From: Euryodendron excelsum
Lineage: Eukaryota > Streptophyta > Magnoliopsida > Ericales > Pentaphylacaceae
Length of the DNA: 64,000 nt
Assembly (NCBI GenBank): GCA_033060915.1
Contig: CM065387.1
Location: 40,934,501 to 40,998,500, forward strand
Reading direction: 5' to 3'
A program made the translations under genes and the position numbers. Shown here piece by piece: positions 23,033 through 35,822 of this stretch. Under the pieces are notes generated by a model, which was given only the letters and a program-made list of their open reading frames with translations, was not told the DNA's origin and did no database searches. The stretch's first letter is position 1. The number at the start of each line of letters is the position of its first letter.

Positions 23033-26000
23033 TCTATACTATATATTACAGCAAAATTATATGAAACCGTTGAGGTTGAAAGAATTAATTCAATTTTCTT
23101 AGTTTTTTGAATTTTTAAATAACTAATTTTACATGTGTCATATTAATAGCATTGGTCAAATAATAAATTATGAAAAATTTTATTTTTTATACTAATGATT
23201 GGTAAATCTTTGCTTAAACTAAAGTAATCTCATGTTACTTTGAAAAATTTTACCTCTCTTTCATAATTTTGGAAAGTTTTTCCTTAATTTTTAAAAACTT
23301 AGGATAATTATTTTAAATTTCCTTAAATCCCTCTTTATAATTTTGAAAAGCTCTTCCTTAAATTTAAAAATAACATTATGATTACTATTTTGAATTTCCT
23401 TAAATTCTTCTTTTATAATTTTGAAAAATTCTTGCTTAGATTTGAAACTTTTGAATTTTCTATTCAAATCCTTCTAATTTAATTTTTAGAAAGACAAATA
23501 CAAATAAATCTAGAGTATCTATATTATATATTATGGCAATAAGTTAAGAGATCTTTAAAACTTAAACTCTCAATTCAATTTTTACATATTTTGTATTTTT
23601 TATAATATTTAAATATTACATGTTGCAATTTGATTAGTTAGCCTAAAAACTCTCACCAATAGAGTTATATATAGTGTGAAGATGGAGCTTTAGTTCCTAT
23701 TATATATTTCCTAAAGTCACTTCCTTAAACTTTCTACCGATTAAATTTTTGGTAATATTAAAATAACATTGTTATAGTTTGATTGGTTAAAAAATATAAT
23801 TTATCATAATTTTCTAAAATCTCTTTCAAAATTCAAACTATAATATATTTACTAAACCCACTCCCTTAAATTACTAAATATCAAAATTTTGGTAACATTA
23901 AAATAACCCTTATCATTTTAATTACAAGCTTTGACATATTTTTCACATTATCCAGACTTTTAATCTTTTAATTTAAGACTACAATGACTATTATAATTTA
24001 GTGTAATTATATTATTAGTATATACAATTAATAATTTATTTTTTATAATCTACATTTATATCTATATTTATAATATATACTAGCAATGAACGCATGCTAT
24101 GTACGGACCACAAATATAGAATCATAAGTCGATTTTTTTAAAAAAAAATTTACAAAAAAAAAAAAAGAGTTTTATAAGATCGTATATTTAAAATATCATA
24201 TTAAATGATACAGCATTTGTAGGATAATTTCCGTCTTAAAGATTATTTGAACTATGTTAACAATAGTTTCTCTATTATAACAGCCATAAAGAGAAAAAAA
24301 AAATGTGAAAAAAAAATTTATGTACTAACTATTAAGTTGTATATTTGTATATTGAAAGTAAATACATTAATTAAATTTTGACATTAAGTTAATTGAGTAA
24401 TATTCAAAATTAAAAATAAGTAAATATAAATTATAAAAAGATATGAATATATGTCTAATTTTTATCAAGAAATAGTCATTCAAATTAACAACACAATATT
24501 ACTACACTTCCTTTTTTGAGAAAATATAAATTAATAGTGAAAGAAAATTAATTAAATTTTCATAAGTTAATTAAAATAAATGTAGGTAAATCTTTTAATT
24601 CCTTACATGCATAATGTTTACCTGTAAACCTATTTAACAAAAAGTTAGTATGCTTTATGTGGGTCAAATTTTGTATTTTTTTTCTTTTTTTGGGTAATTA
24701 TTTAATATAATCCAATAATTCATACAATGTGAAGTGAATTAGTAATTTTTTATTTGTTCTTAGCATTGAAACATCATTAACCTTTTTCATATTTATGTCT
24801 TTCTTCATTATATGAAGAATTATATGGTGTGAATTCATTAAAATGAGATTGTACTTCTACCAATATGCAAAATCTTAAGTACATTACAACATATACTAAA
24901 AAATCATAATAGACAAAGTATAAGTTATTTATCTTCTTCATTAATTATTTTTTATAGGATAATACCTTTCTTAATATCATCTTTATTATGTTTGAATAAA
25001 TCTAACTCACAAAAAAAATCACAGTTATAGAAGAATTTTAAAAAGTTAAATGGCTCTAAAAATAGCATTATTTATAGGAATTTGAATGGATTGTTAGATT
25101 TAGTTCTCATATTGATTACAAATAATCCATGATACATTTAGTTTTCATATATTTTTATTTTTAATAACTTTTTAAGGTTCCATATTAAAAGGTGACAATT
25201 CAAAAAAAATACTACTATAGAGTATAGCAATAGGTTAGGAGGCCTTTGAGCTTCAAAGTCTTAATCCATTTTTCTCAATTTTTGAATTTAAAAATATAAA
25301 AATACAAATGTCATAAAATCATTGGTTATCTAATTAATATATTAGTGTTTTTTTGAATTCTCACTCTTTCAATATGAAAACTTTAAAAGTTATTAAAGAT
25401 AAACATATATCAAAGGATATACGTCTGTTAAAGGGAACTTTAAAAGTCATTGGTTTACTTTGTCCATTATGATTTTTTTTTATTTTTTGTTGTGTATGTC
25501 ACAATATACTTAAGATCATGTATTTTGATATAAGTACAATTTTATTTTAATAAACTCACAACATATAATCCTTTAGATAAGGAAAAAAGACATACATATG
25601 AAAAAAAAACTGATGATGATTCATTGTTAGGTATAAAAAATGAAGCACTAAATCATTTCACATTGTATGAATCTATTTGGTTATATAAAATAATTACCCA
25701 AAAAAGGAAAAAAAAAAATACAAAATTTGGGACATATAAAAATATACTAACTTTTTATTAAATAGTTTTACATAAACATTATTCATGTATGGAATTAAAA
25801 GATTTATCTATATTTATTATAATTAACTTATGAAAATTCAATTAATTTTCTTTCACAATTAATTAAATTTTCTCAAAAAATAAAGTGTAAAAAACATTGT
25901 TTTATTAATTTGAATGACTATGTCTTGATATATATTAGACATATGTTCATATCTTTTTTATTATAATTTAAAATTATTTATTTTTAATCATGAATATAAC

Positions 26001-26279
26001 TCAATAAACTTACTGTCTAAATTCTTAATGTATTTATTTTCAATAAACAAATATAATTAAAAGTGTAACTTAGTAGTTAGTACATAAATTTTTTTTTTTT
26101 ACATTTTTTTTTTCTCTTTATGGCTATTATAGTATAGAAAATATTGTTAATGTGTTTAGTCCAAATAATTTTCAAGACAAAAGTTATTCTATAGATGTTG
26201 TATGTTAGTATCATATTTTAAATACACAATCTTATATTTGTGGTCCGTGACTCCGTGCATACCGGGAGTATAATGCTAG
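23033..26279. mobile_element. Cluster of non-autonomous Helitron ends
   Basis: Helitron-type 5' ends A|TCTATACTATATATTAC at 23033 and A|TCTATATTATATATTATG at 23518, plus a worn one near 25211. They share the following motif (GTTAAGAGATCTTTAAAACT, then CTCTCAATTCAATTTT). A canonical 3' end lies at 26236-26279: a hairpin CTCC...GGAG, then TATAATGCTAG|T. A second 3' end of the same family lies at 24080 in the opposite orientation. No Rep/helicase coding sequence is present, so all are non-autonomous. Degenerate repeats of about 75 bp (CCTTAAATTCTTCTTTTATAATTTTG type) fill 23250-23450. Confidence 0.65.
24080..26279. repeat. 2.2 kb foldback: two ~0.8 kb inverted arms of Helitron sequence
   Basis: The left arm (24080 to about 24925) is the reverse complement, with modest divergence, of the right arm (about 25455 to 26279). 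Examples: GGACCACAAATATA at 24107 versus TATATTTGTGGTCC at 26233; TAACAGCCATAAAGAGAAAA at 24278 versus the reversed copy near 26113; AATCATAATAGACAAAGTA at 24903 versus the reversed copy near 25458. The spacer is about 530 bp. Each outer end carries a CTAG Helitron terminus, so the arms point 3' outwards. Confidence 0.82.
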
Positions 26280-26809
26280 TTGCTTCATATGAACAAATAT
26301 TAAAACGAATGAGAATGAAATGCTTGCCATAAGAAATAAATAAATAAATTCATTTTACATTCGAAGGTTAAAGTTCTAGGAGGGAAGAGTATGATCCGTT
26401 TCAGATCTTTCTTTTCCAAAAGAGAAAAGCTGAAATTCACCTCTACCATAAATAGGTTTAGCCGGCCAGGGCATGTATAACCTAACCCAAATAGGTTCGT
26501 GATCAAAACACAGAGAAGGAGAGAGCGAAGAGAGTTTCTTGCGAAGTACTAATTTAAATCACCTAAAATTACTTTGAGAGAGAGAGAGAGAGTTTGTAGC
26601 AAAGTTCTAGAGAGAGAGAGCGAGAGAGTTTATAGCAAAGTTCTAATTTAAATCATCTAAAGTTATTACGTGACCTTTTATGTATCTGTTTTGTTTAAAA
26701 AAAATAGCGAAGATATTATATCGAATATACAGGAAATTGGTATGAAGATGATAACTATCCTAAAAAGTAGGAATACTATTTAATTACTTTCTATAATAGC
26801 ATAGATGAA

Positions 26810-26842
<33 letters not shown>

Positions 26843-27279
26843 CTTCTTTTGGGTTCAATATCTAGAGACTTCAAGTCATACATCCAATAAACAAAATGGA
26901 AAAATTTCGCACACGTGGGTTGGCTCATGAAACATGAGCCTCTCAAAAATTCAATTGGATCAGCTTGTGTTAAACATACGTTTTGGTTTAGAATCTGAAT
27001 TTTTTATTAAAAATTTAATAAAATAAAAAAATATTTTTATTCAATTTTTCTTTAAGTTATTTTTATTTTTTACTTTTTCAACTGAAAATTCGATTTTTAA
27101 AACGAAACGTCAAGGAAAAAACCAGTTTATGTGCTCTTAGCCAGATTACGCGAGCCTCCTTTGATGAGCTATATGACTGGTCCATTTATTTCCCTCAATT
27201 TTAAGAACTTATCAAAAGTATTTATGATGACTTAATAGTGAGCTATATGAATGGCTTGACTAAAGGGAGAAACAATCTT
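26280..27279. other. Spacer with GA and ATT microsatellites
   Basis: No gene. A unit GAGAGAGTTT(C/T)TTGCGAAGT...TTAAATCA(C/T)CTAAA is duplicated (about 26531-26575 and 26625-26665), each copy flanked by GA runs. An (ATT)n run lies at 26810-26842. Confidence 0.6.
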
Positions 27280-29193
27280 TGTTAGTCTCAAGTTTTTATT
27301 AACTGATTTTAATGATAATAAATATAAATATTTTAATAATTAAAATTTGATTAATCTCAAGGTTTCATATTTGTGTATTAGTTAAGATTTTAAAAGAATT
27401 TTATATTAAAAGTTTAAATATATTGTGTATTTTAATGATAATTCACTTAACTTTTTACTTATATTTTAAATATTAATTATCTAATAGTTCTTGAAGTTAT
27501 TGTTAATCTTGAAAATAAAAGGAATGCATAGCATGAAGAAGAAGACTCAGTTAAAACCTATGGTAAAAAAACTTATTGGAGATAGCTTCAATATTATATA
27601 TATAACTTTTGATCCAACCGTTAGATTGATTTAATTTTTGAGGTATTGAAAATAATATTCAAATTACTATAAATGGAATTTTATGAGAACTTCGTGAAGA
27701 GTATGTCTTGTAGAACAAAACTGAGCTGGAATGTAACATATTGAAGCAAAAGTTCAAAATATGATAACTCGGAGATAGCTCGAGTAAATTTATCATTACT
27801 TTTGATCTAATAATTGGATATCCATGATTCTTGTGAATATGAAACAATGAATTCCATGGCTACAACTTGTATTTTATATTCATTTTCAAATTTGAACGTT
27901 ATAAGGGAGAAAATCAAGGTAGAAGTGAAGGCAACTCTACAAAAATTTAATTACGCTAACTGGGAGACAATTTCAGTATTTTGATCATGACGTATGATCT
28001 GACCATTGGATTGACCTGATTCTTAAGGTTATAAAATCCTAATTTCCATCTCTACAACTTTTCTCTTATAGACACTTTCAAATTCAAACGTTATAAAGGA
28101 GAAAATCGAAGTAGAAGTGAAGGCAACTCTGCAGAAATTTAAATATGCCAACTGGGAGATAATTTGAGTATTTTGATAATAACGTTTGATCTTACCATTT
28201 GATCAACATGATTCTTAAGCTTCTGAAAATCTGACTGCCATGCCTACAACATTTCTCTTATAGTCATTTTTAAATTCAAACATTAGCAAGGAAAAAATCA
28301 AGGTGGAATTGAAGGCATCTGATCAAAATTTTAAAAATCTATCTGGCAGCAAGTAGCTCAACGGGAAAAAATCTTCAACTCTTTCTCAAACAGTTAAAAG
28401 TTAATTTTAAACTGCAAATAATCCATTATCCTTCCTCTATAAATGGAGATACACAAGACAAATAAGTCACACATAAGATATTATAAAGATAGAGCATAGA
28501 AAATGATATTCATTAAAATCTTCAAGTTTTGAACTTTACTTCCTCATCCATTCTATTTCATCTTTGAGCTTCATTGTTTTATTCAACTCTTGAGAGTTTT
28601 GTATCTATAATTCTGAGCTTCAACTTCCCTATATCATTTGTAAAAAGGTTGTTAAACCTTTGTGATTTATTTCTTGAGTGAGAGGAACACTTGGAGAAAA
28701 AAATCCTCTTAGTGCTTTGTTTTGGAAAGCAAAATAAAGGGTTATTTTTTTTAGTATGTTTTTAAACAAAATACTTAGTGTAAAGGTTTGCTAGCAACCA
28801 AGCAAGCTAGTGGTGTAAAGTTATTTGAAGAATAATATATTTGTCTAAGGAAAGAGCCTTAGAGGTAGATGTAGGTTTGGCATAAGAGAAGCCAACTGAA
28901 CCACTATCGTTGTGTTTGATCTCTTTTTCTTTTCTCTCTTTATATCTTGCTTAATATCTTTCTTATGTATATTATCTTGATATATTTGAGATACACACAC
29001 ACTTGAATCCATTATACTATCACACATTGAATATATCTTAGGTTGCCTTATTCATTACATATCTAGCTTAATATTTTATATCTTTTCATTGCATCTCACC
29101 ACTTGAAAATTAAGTGCATTAGATTATTTAAATTTTTAATTTTTAATTATAAACCCAATTCACTCCCCTCTTGGATTGCCACCTGGTCTAACA
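27280..29193 (+). repeat. 5' LTR of the copia element, 1914 bp
   Basis: Begins TGTTAGTCTCAAG and ends GGTCTAACA, followed by ATTGGTATTAGAGCA, which resembles an initiator-Met tRNA primer site with one changed base. A TATA box (TATAAAT) lies at 28438-28444, so transcription should start near 28470. No second copy of this LTR exists in the window. Confidence 0.85.
27600..28330 (+). repeat. ~190-bp tandem repeats in the copia LTR upstream of its TATA box
   Basis: The landmark AACGTTATAAGGGAGAAAATC recurs at about 27893, 28083 and 28273, with an earlier, more diverged unit before 27760. Each unit also carries TTTGATCTGACCATTGGATTGA and ATGCCTACAACTTTTCTC. Their place upstream of the TATA box is where LTR enhancer repeats usually lie; an enhancer role is inferred. 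Confidence 0.75.
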
Positions 29194-29247
29194 ATTGGTA
29201 TTAGAGCAAGCACTCTAGTATTTAGCTTAACCATCATAGAATAGATA

Positions 29248-29507
29248 ATGGTAAACATGGTAGGAATATCACTTGCTGAAGGTCAATCTACCAATAGACC
29301 TCATTTGTTCAATGACACAAATTATTATTATTAGTAGAAAGCTAAGATGAGAATTTACATTTAAGTAGTAGATTATGTATTATGAAGGGTTATAGTTAAT
29401 AGTCCTAAAATACCAACCAAAATCATAGGTGAAGAAAAAGTGCCTAAAAAAGAAAATGAATGGAATGAGAATGACTTAAAAAGTGTTCAAATAAATTTCA
29501 AAGCCAT
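29248..29507 (+). pseudogene. Copia gag, N-terminal part (broken)
   Basis: The ATG at 29248 opens MVNMVGISLAEGQS, then several in-frame stops interrupt the region where family members read through. The open piece NEWNENDLKSVQINFKAI precedes the insertion point of the solo LTR. The remainder of gag resumes at 33179. This is the capsid precursor of a retrotransposon; no function is expected. Confidence 0.7.
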
Positions 29508-31659
29508 TGTCGCGCCCCGTTTCCAATCGTCGGGCCCTCTTGCCCGGGGGGAAGGGGGGGAGAATTTAGTACGGTGCTCTTTCGTTAGAACTCGTCCTCC
29601 TAGAAGAACGAATGCGACAGGGTTTGAATATTTTAAATGGAATTGATTAGGACTTTTTAAAAAGTTTTTTGAAGTCGCCACCTAATATATTTAAAGATGT
29701 GCTAAATCATCTACACCAAGTAAAACCCAAGGATTAAACTTAGGTTTTGGAAAAGGTTTTTAAAAAACGTCCTCATAAGAGGGTTTTAGGAGATATGGTT
29801 GTTTAACAATCCTAAAAACATTTTAAAGTTCTTTTGAAAATTGAATCCAGTTTTAATCTTTGAAACAGAAATTCTTAAGTCAGGGTTGGTTATGTGTAGG
29901 AAAGATATCCTAAAACCATCACCCTACCCCGCCCTTGCGGTATCTATATATCTAATCACCTTTTACTGATCTAACTATGACTCACTGGTTACCTATGTTT
30001 AATGCTATCCACTTAGAAAACTTTTAAAAACAAAGTTTGAAAAAGAGTTTGAAAGGAGGAATTGAGTATGAAAAATTATTATGGAATTGGGAATTTGCAA
30101 AGGGTTGTGACTGCACCCCATGAAGGGTTGCCTACATACCTCTTTAAAGATGATCAGGTCATTCATAGTTTGGACAACAGTCCGAAAGAGTGAAATTTTG
30201 AAATAGGTTTCTATTTCTATAAAGTTTTCATTTTTAAAAAGTTTCTTTTTCAAGAAAGTTTGAATTTGAAAATGTTTCCTTTTTAGGAAATATTGGACTT
30301 TGAAAATATTTCCTTTTCAAGAAATTTTGATTTGATTTTGAAATGTTTCCTTCTCAAGAAAATTTGACTTTAAAAATGTTTCCTTTTCAGAAAGATTTAA
30401 TTTTTGAAATGTTTTCTTTTCAACAAGATTTGATTTTTGAAATATTTGTTTTTTAGGAAGATTGGATTTAGAAATGTTTTCTTTTCAGAAAGATTGAGAT
30501 TTGATTTGATTTGATTTGAAAAAGGTAAGTTCGGATTGTTTCCAAAAATGAAAGGAGTTGATTTGGATTTTAAATTTGGACGGTTTTGAAAAAGGAGTGA
30601 TTTGAGATATTTGAAATAAAAGGTTTTGATTTGAATGATTTTAAAAAAGGAAAGTTAGTAAAAATGAAGTTTCGATTGATTTGGAAATTGAAAATTTTGA
30701 GAGTTTGAAAAATGTATGATTTTGACTTGAAAAGGGAAAGTTTTCAAGTGGGCAAAAATGGAATTTTCCTAGGATTGGACTTCTAGGGTTTGACAAATGC
30801 AAGTTTTGTAAATGGTTCAAAAACCGAATCTTTTAAAAACATGTTTTAAGGCTTGAAACCCTAACTTGGATTTTAGACATACAAATGAATATCGCACTTT
30901 GCCTAAAGCCATTCTAGCCATTGAAAGGCCAGAATCGCTTTAGGCATGTGGCTATGAAAATCAATAAAGGCACGAAGCCAAAAATGTAGACCTTTCGGAT
31001 CCTTTTGAATATCAGACTTTTCTCAAAACAACCCTAATTATGAAAAGACTAGGATCATTCCGAGACCGTATTTTTGGAAAGAAACAAATATAGGCTAACG
31101 GGAGCCATTTAAAATATCACACTTTTCTAGAAAAATCCTAACCATAAAAGGGTTAGGATCCACCTAGAATTTTGGTTTTAAGAAAACTACTTTAAAAAAT
31201 GATTTTAAGGCGTAAAGACATAGCGAGAATGCAAATGCAATTTGACAATAGTAATGGCATAAAACATACAAGGCTAAGTATCACCACATTGCAAGATAGT
31301 CCTAAGGCTATGCCGTGAAGCAAGTGAGGGCCAAGAAGAGAGTCTCAATCTATAATCTCCTCTTGTCCACTCTCGATATGGACTAAACGTCCTCTTGTTC
31401 CAAGCATGCAAGAAAGGAGGGTTAAAGATAGGAGATTAAAAAAGAGAAGAACCCAAGTGGGTTCAAAGGGAGAAGAGAGAGTAGGGGAGTACGGAAAGGT
31501 AAATAGAGAATTACCTTGTCTCGTTTCTTCTTTCTTCGATGGAGGCCCAGGCCTTGGACTTGGAAAGACTTCAGGAGCTTCCAAGCAGCGAGGCGAACCT
31601 TCGGTGGAGCTAAGAAGCTAGAGCTTCGAAAGTTTGGACTCAAGCTCGGCCAGTAGGAC

Positions 31660-31713
<54 letters not shown>

Positions 31714-33178
31714 CTCCAAGAGTTGTCTAGAACAGAGGGGGAGATTTTCTGAATTTCGGCCCAAAACGGTGAGGGGGAAGGTCTGTATTTATAGTGCAAA
31801 AATGGGAGAATCGTGCGCCACTCTTACTGGTGCATGGCTTAATACTGGCCATGCGCCACTAAGAGTGGCACAGGAAGGTTTAATGAGGGCTTAAAAAAAG
31901 GCTAGATACGGGGCTGGCCGATTCATAACTAATTATGGGAGTTTATGCGCCACTATTAGTGGCGCACAGCTAAACAAAGGTCATGCTTCACCCAAAGTGG
32001 AGCAAAGAGGTTTTGGTTCAAAAAGGGAAGGTGTCGGATGGCGGGGCCTGGCTATAAATAAAAGGGAATACTCTGGAAAGTGTCCTAGAGGTTGTCGTTT
32101 TGATTCCCAGAGCCAATATGGTTGAAGAAAGTGACTAGATCACAACCACCTCATCCCCGAAGTTCTAGGGTTGACTAAGATTGACCAGATTGACCAAAAT
32201 TGACTAGGGTTGACTAGAGTTGACTAGGGTGTTGACTGGTGTTTTGCCAGTTTGATGCCCAAAGTTAGTATGGTTTCCTAGGGCATTTGGATGCCTAGGG
32301 GCAAAACAGTCATTTTGACCGGGGAACCTTCGGGAAAGAACCAGGGTTGACTGGATGGCACTAGACATGCCGGACCATCTAGGGACGGCTTTGGAATGTG
32401 ATCTTACCGTTTTGAGGACTTGATACTTTCTTGAAGAACGTGTTAGGCTCGCTGGGGATAAAATGGTCATTTTTCACCATAACGGGCTTGCAGGCGTCGA
32501 TGTTGACCGGTCTAGATCTGGTCTAGAATTCTGTCTGAGGAATTGGTACTTTCTCGGTGGACAGGCTTGAAAGTGTCTTACAGCCTTGAAGGATAAGCTT
32601 TCTCGAAAGTTGTACCGGACTGGGATGATCTTTCGTCCTTGAGGGGTTTGTGTTTTCTTAAAGAACGTGCTGGACTTGGACGGTCTTCCATTCTTGAGGG
32701 GTTTGTGCTTTCTCAAAGAACGTGCTAGATTAATGGACATTTTACATTGGTAAGTTAGCAAGCGCCAGAAGTGAACCACTCTTCCATCTCGGGGACTTAG
32801 GTACTTTCCGGAGATGAGTGTGAAAGGGGCTTTACCAATCCGAGAAATAAACTTTCTCGGTGATTGTGTTGTGCTGGATTAAATGGTCTTACCATAAATG
32901 AGGGATCAACTTTCTCGAATGATAGGACAAATGGATTTGACTTTAGATTTGAATGTACTTATCGTCTTATGGAAGACGTGCTGATCTGGATTGGACTGAC
33001 TAATGTAACAAGGGCATTTCGGTCATTTTGCCTCTAGTGGGCCCAGCAGGCCCATGAGGCCGTTGACAGATTGGATTGGATCTGGGAAGTTAATTTAGGC
33101 TTGAGTATGCTTGTGTTGATTTGGAGGTGCTTCCGGTTAGGCTGGAGATCGCTAAGCAGCCAAAATAGGGTGCTAACA
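29508..33178 (+). mobile_element. Solo LTR, 3.67 kb, Ogre/Tat-like Ty3/gypsy
   Basis: Starts TGTCGCGCCCCG and ends GGTGCTAACA, flanked by GCCAT (29503-29507) and GTCAT (33179-33183), a five-base duplication with one mismatch, and it splits the copia gag frame exactly. The GTCGCGCCCC start followed by GAAGTCGCCACCTAATA is characteristic of very long LTRs of Ogre-type elements. There is no primer site, coding region or second LTR, so it is a solo LTR left by recombination. It has a TATAAATA at 32053-32060, a (GA)24 at 31663-31710, a TTTCCTTTTCAAGAAA-type repeat field (30225-30500) and repeated GGGGTTTGTGCTTTCTC modules (32400-32960). Confidence 0.78.
31663..31710. repeat. (GA)24 microsatellite in the Ogre-like solo LTR
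   Basis: Perfect GA run of 48 bp, the longest dinucleotide run in the window. Confidence 0.95.
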
Positions 33179-33960
33179 GTCATGAACTTACTGTATTGTA
33201 CATTAGATCCTAATGAGTTTAATAGAATCTCTACATGTGAGTTGGCCAAGAAAATTTAGAACAAATTAAAAGTTACACTTGAGGGAACTAATCAAGTTAA
33301 AGAGTCTAAGATTAATAAGCTTGTTCATAAATATGAATTGTTTAAAATGTATCAAGTGGAGTCTATTTCTAATATGTTTACTAGATTTACTGATATTATA
33401 AATGCCTTGAAATCTACTGGTCAATGTTATACTAATGTTGAAATTGTGAGAGAGATTCTTACGTCTTTACCAAGGAGTTGGAAGCCAAAAGTAATTGCTA
33501 TACAGGAAATCAAAGATCTCACAAGACTTAGCTTAGATGAGCTATTGGGTTCACTCATAACTCATGAGCTTACTATGAAAATGGATGATGACGAAAGCAA
33601 AAAGAAAAAAAGCATAGCGTTGAAATGATCTATCGTTTTCTCCACATTTGATAGCAATGATGGAGAAATTAGCAATGAATATGAGGAGCTTGCCATGATT
33701 ACAAAAAAATTCAAAAAATTTTTAAGAAAGAAAAAGTAAGTCGGACGAAAATTTTTAAAGACTGATAGAGCAAAAGAAGAAGGTAACAAAAGTGATACAA
33801 TAATTTGTTATAAATGCAAAAAACCAAGTCATACAAAATTTGAGTGTCCTCATCAACTCAAAAATTTATGAAAAAATGACAAAAAGAAAGTTACGGTAGC
33901 AGTTTGGGGAGAAAGTGATGATAGTAGTTCCGAAGAAAGTGATAATAAAATTGTCAACCT
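33179..33960 (+). pseudogene. Copia gag, C-terminal part with CCHC zinc knuckle
   Basis: Continues gag after the solo LTR: NLLYCTLDPNEFNRIS, then the UBN2-type core (VESISNMFTRFTDIINALKS, REILTSLPRSWKPKVIAIQE), a basic stretch, and the zinc knuckle CYKCKKPSHTKFEC at 33806-33847. All four metal ligands (C, C, H, C) are kept. Stops at about 33257, 33628 and elsewhere break the frame. An acidic stretch follows. Confidence 0.85.
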
Positions 33961-34639
33961 ATACTTAATGGCAAAGAAAGACAATGAGGTATGTGATACT
34001 TTTAATAAACATTTTTCTTATGAAGAATTACAAAATGTTTTTGAGGAATTGAATAATGATCTTGAAAAATTATGCAAAAAAATGTAACTCTCAAAAAGAT
34101 TATTTCTTCTCTCTCTCAAGAAAATGAATCTTTAAAAAATAAAAATAAAATTTTAAAAAAGAATGTTGAAGACTTATCTTCCAAATTTAAAACTTCAACT
34201 TCAAATGATTTGAAAAATAAAAATAATATTTTGAAAATAAAAGTTGATTAATTGAATAATACTCTTTCAAAGTTTGTAAAATGAAGAACAAATTTAGATA
34301 TGTTACTCGAAAAACAAAGATGTATTTTTGACAAAGTTAGAATTGGTTACAAATTTTTTCAAAAGCAAAACTTTTACAAAAATTTTTTTGTTAAAACAAT
34401 ATCATCTAGTAATCCACACTCTACATGTTATTATTATCATAAGAAATGTCATCAATCACATTCTTGCGCACTTAAAAAAAATATATATGTTGGAGTCAAA
34501 CAAATTTGGGTTCTTGAGAAAATTGTGAGTTCAAGTAATTTTAAAACTGACCTCCATAGCCCCAAAAAATTTTGGATACCAAATATCAATGGTTAATTTA
34601 TTTTTTTAGATTCTCCTAAAATTTAAAAGAACAAGATGA

Positions 34640-35822
34640 TTTCTTGATAGTGTTTGCTCAAGGCATATGACCAGTGAAAAATCAATATTTACAACTCTAG
34701 TACCTAAAGATGAAGGATATGTGACTTTTGGAGATAATAGCAAAGCAAAGATTATCGGTATTGATAGTATTGGCGAAAATCATTTTCCTATTATTGAAAA
34801 TGTTTTACTTATTGAAAGCTTGAAACATAATTTGAATAGTATTAGTCAATTATGTGATAAAGGAAATGGAGTTATTTTTTAAAATATTTATTGCATAATA
34901 GAAAATATCATAGATAATAAAATTGTTTGTTTTTGATAGGCATGAAAATGTATACGTCATTTATCTTAATAATATATCTTTTAGTGATGTAAAATATTTT
35001 TCGACTATGAGTGATACTAATTGGTTATGACATAAAAGACTTGCACATACTAGCATGGATTTGATTTCAAAACTTTTTAAAAATGATTTAGTCATTGGAT
35101 TGCAAAAAATTAAATTTGAAAAAGATAAACTTTGTGATGCATGTCAAAAAAGAAAACAAACTAAAACTTCTTTTAAATCTTAAAATATTATGTCTACCTC
35201 TACACCATTACAATTATTACATATGGATTTATTTGGTTCAACTAGGACAATTAGTTTGGATGGAAAGCAATATGTATTTGTCATTGTTGATGATTATTCA
35301 AGATATACATGGACATTTTTTCTTGCACATAAAGATGATGCACTATACAATTTTATAAAATTTTATAGAAGAATTCAAAATGAAAAAAGTTTTGTAATTA
35401 CAACTATTAGAAGTGATCATGGTGGTAAATTTGACAATTTGTAATTTGAAAAATATTATGATGAAAATGATTTTGAACATAATTTTTCGGCACTAAAAAC
35501 ACCACAATAAAATGGTGTAGTAGAAAGAAAAAATAAAACTCTTAAAGAAATGGCTAGAACAATATTATTTGAAAATAATTTATCAAAATATTTTTGGGCC
35601 AAAGCCGTTAATACCACTAGTTACGTTATGAATCATGCTATGATTAGGCCTATGCTTGAAAAAACCTCATATGAACTTTGGAAAGAAAGAAAACCTAATA
35701 TTAGTTATTTTCATACTTTTGGATGTAAATGTTTTGTTTTGAATAATAACAAAGATAATTTGGATAAATTTGATACAAAATCCAATGAGGCCATATTTCT
35801 TGACTATTTTATATTTAGTAAA
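34640..35822 (+). pseudogene. Copia protease and integrase N-terminal part
   Basis: The protease region reads LDSVCSRHMTSEKS where the family has the catalytic D-S/T-G triad, so the glycine of the active site is lost. The pre-integrase domain follows (HKRLAHTSMDLISKL, CDACQKRKQT, the HHCC finger), then the integrase core (MDLFGSTRTI, VIVDDYSRYTW, IRSDHGGKF) and YFWAKAVNTTSYVMNH. A TAA replaces a Gln codon just before the NGVVERKNKT motif. At 35822 the Tat element interrupts it after LDYFIFSK. Confidence 0.88.
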
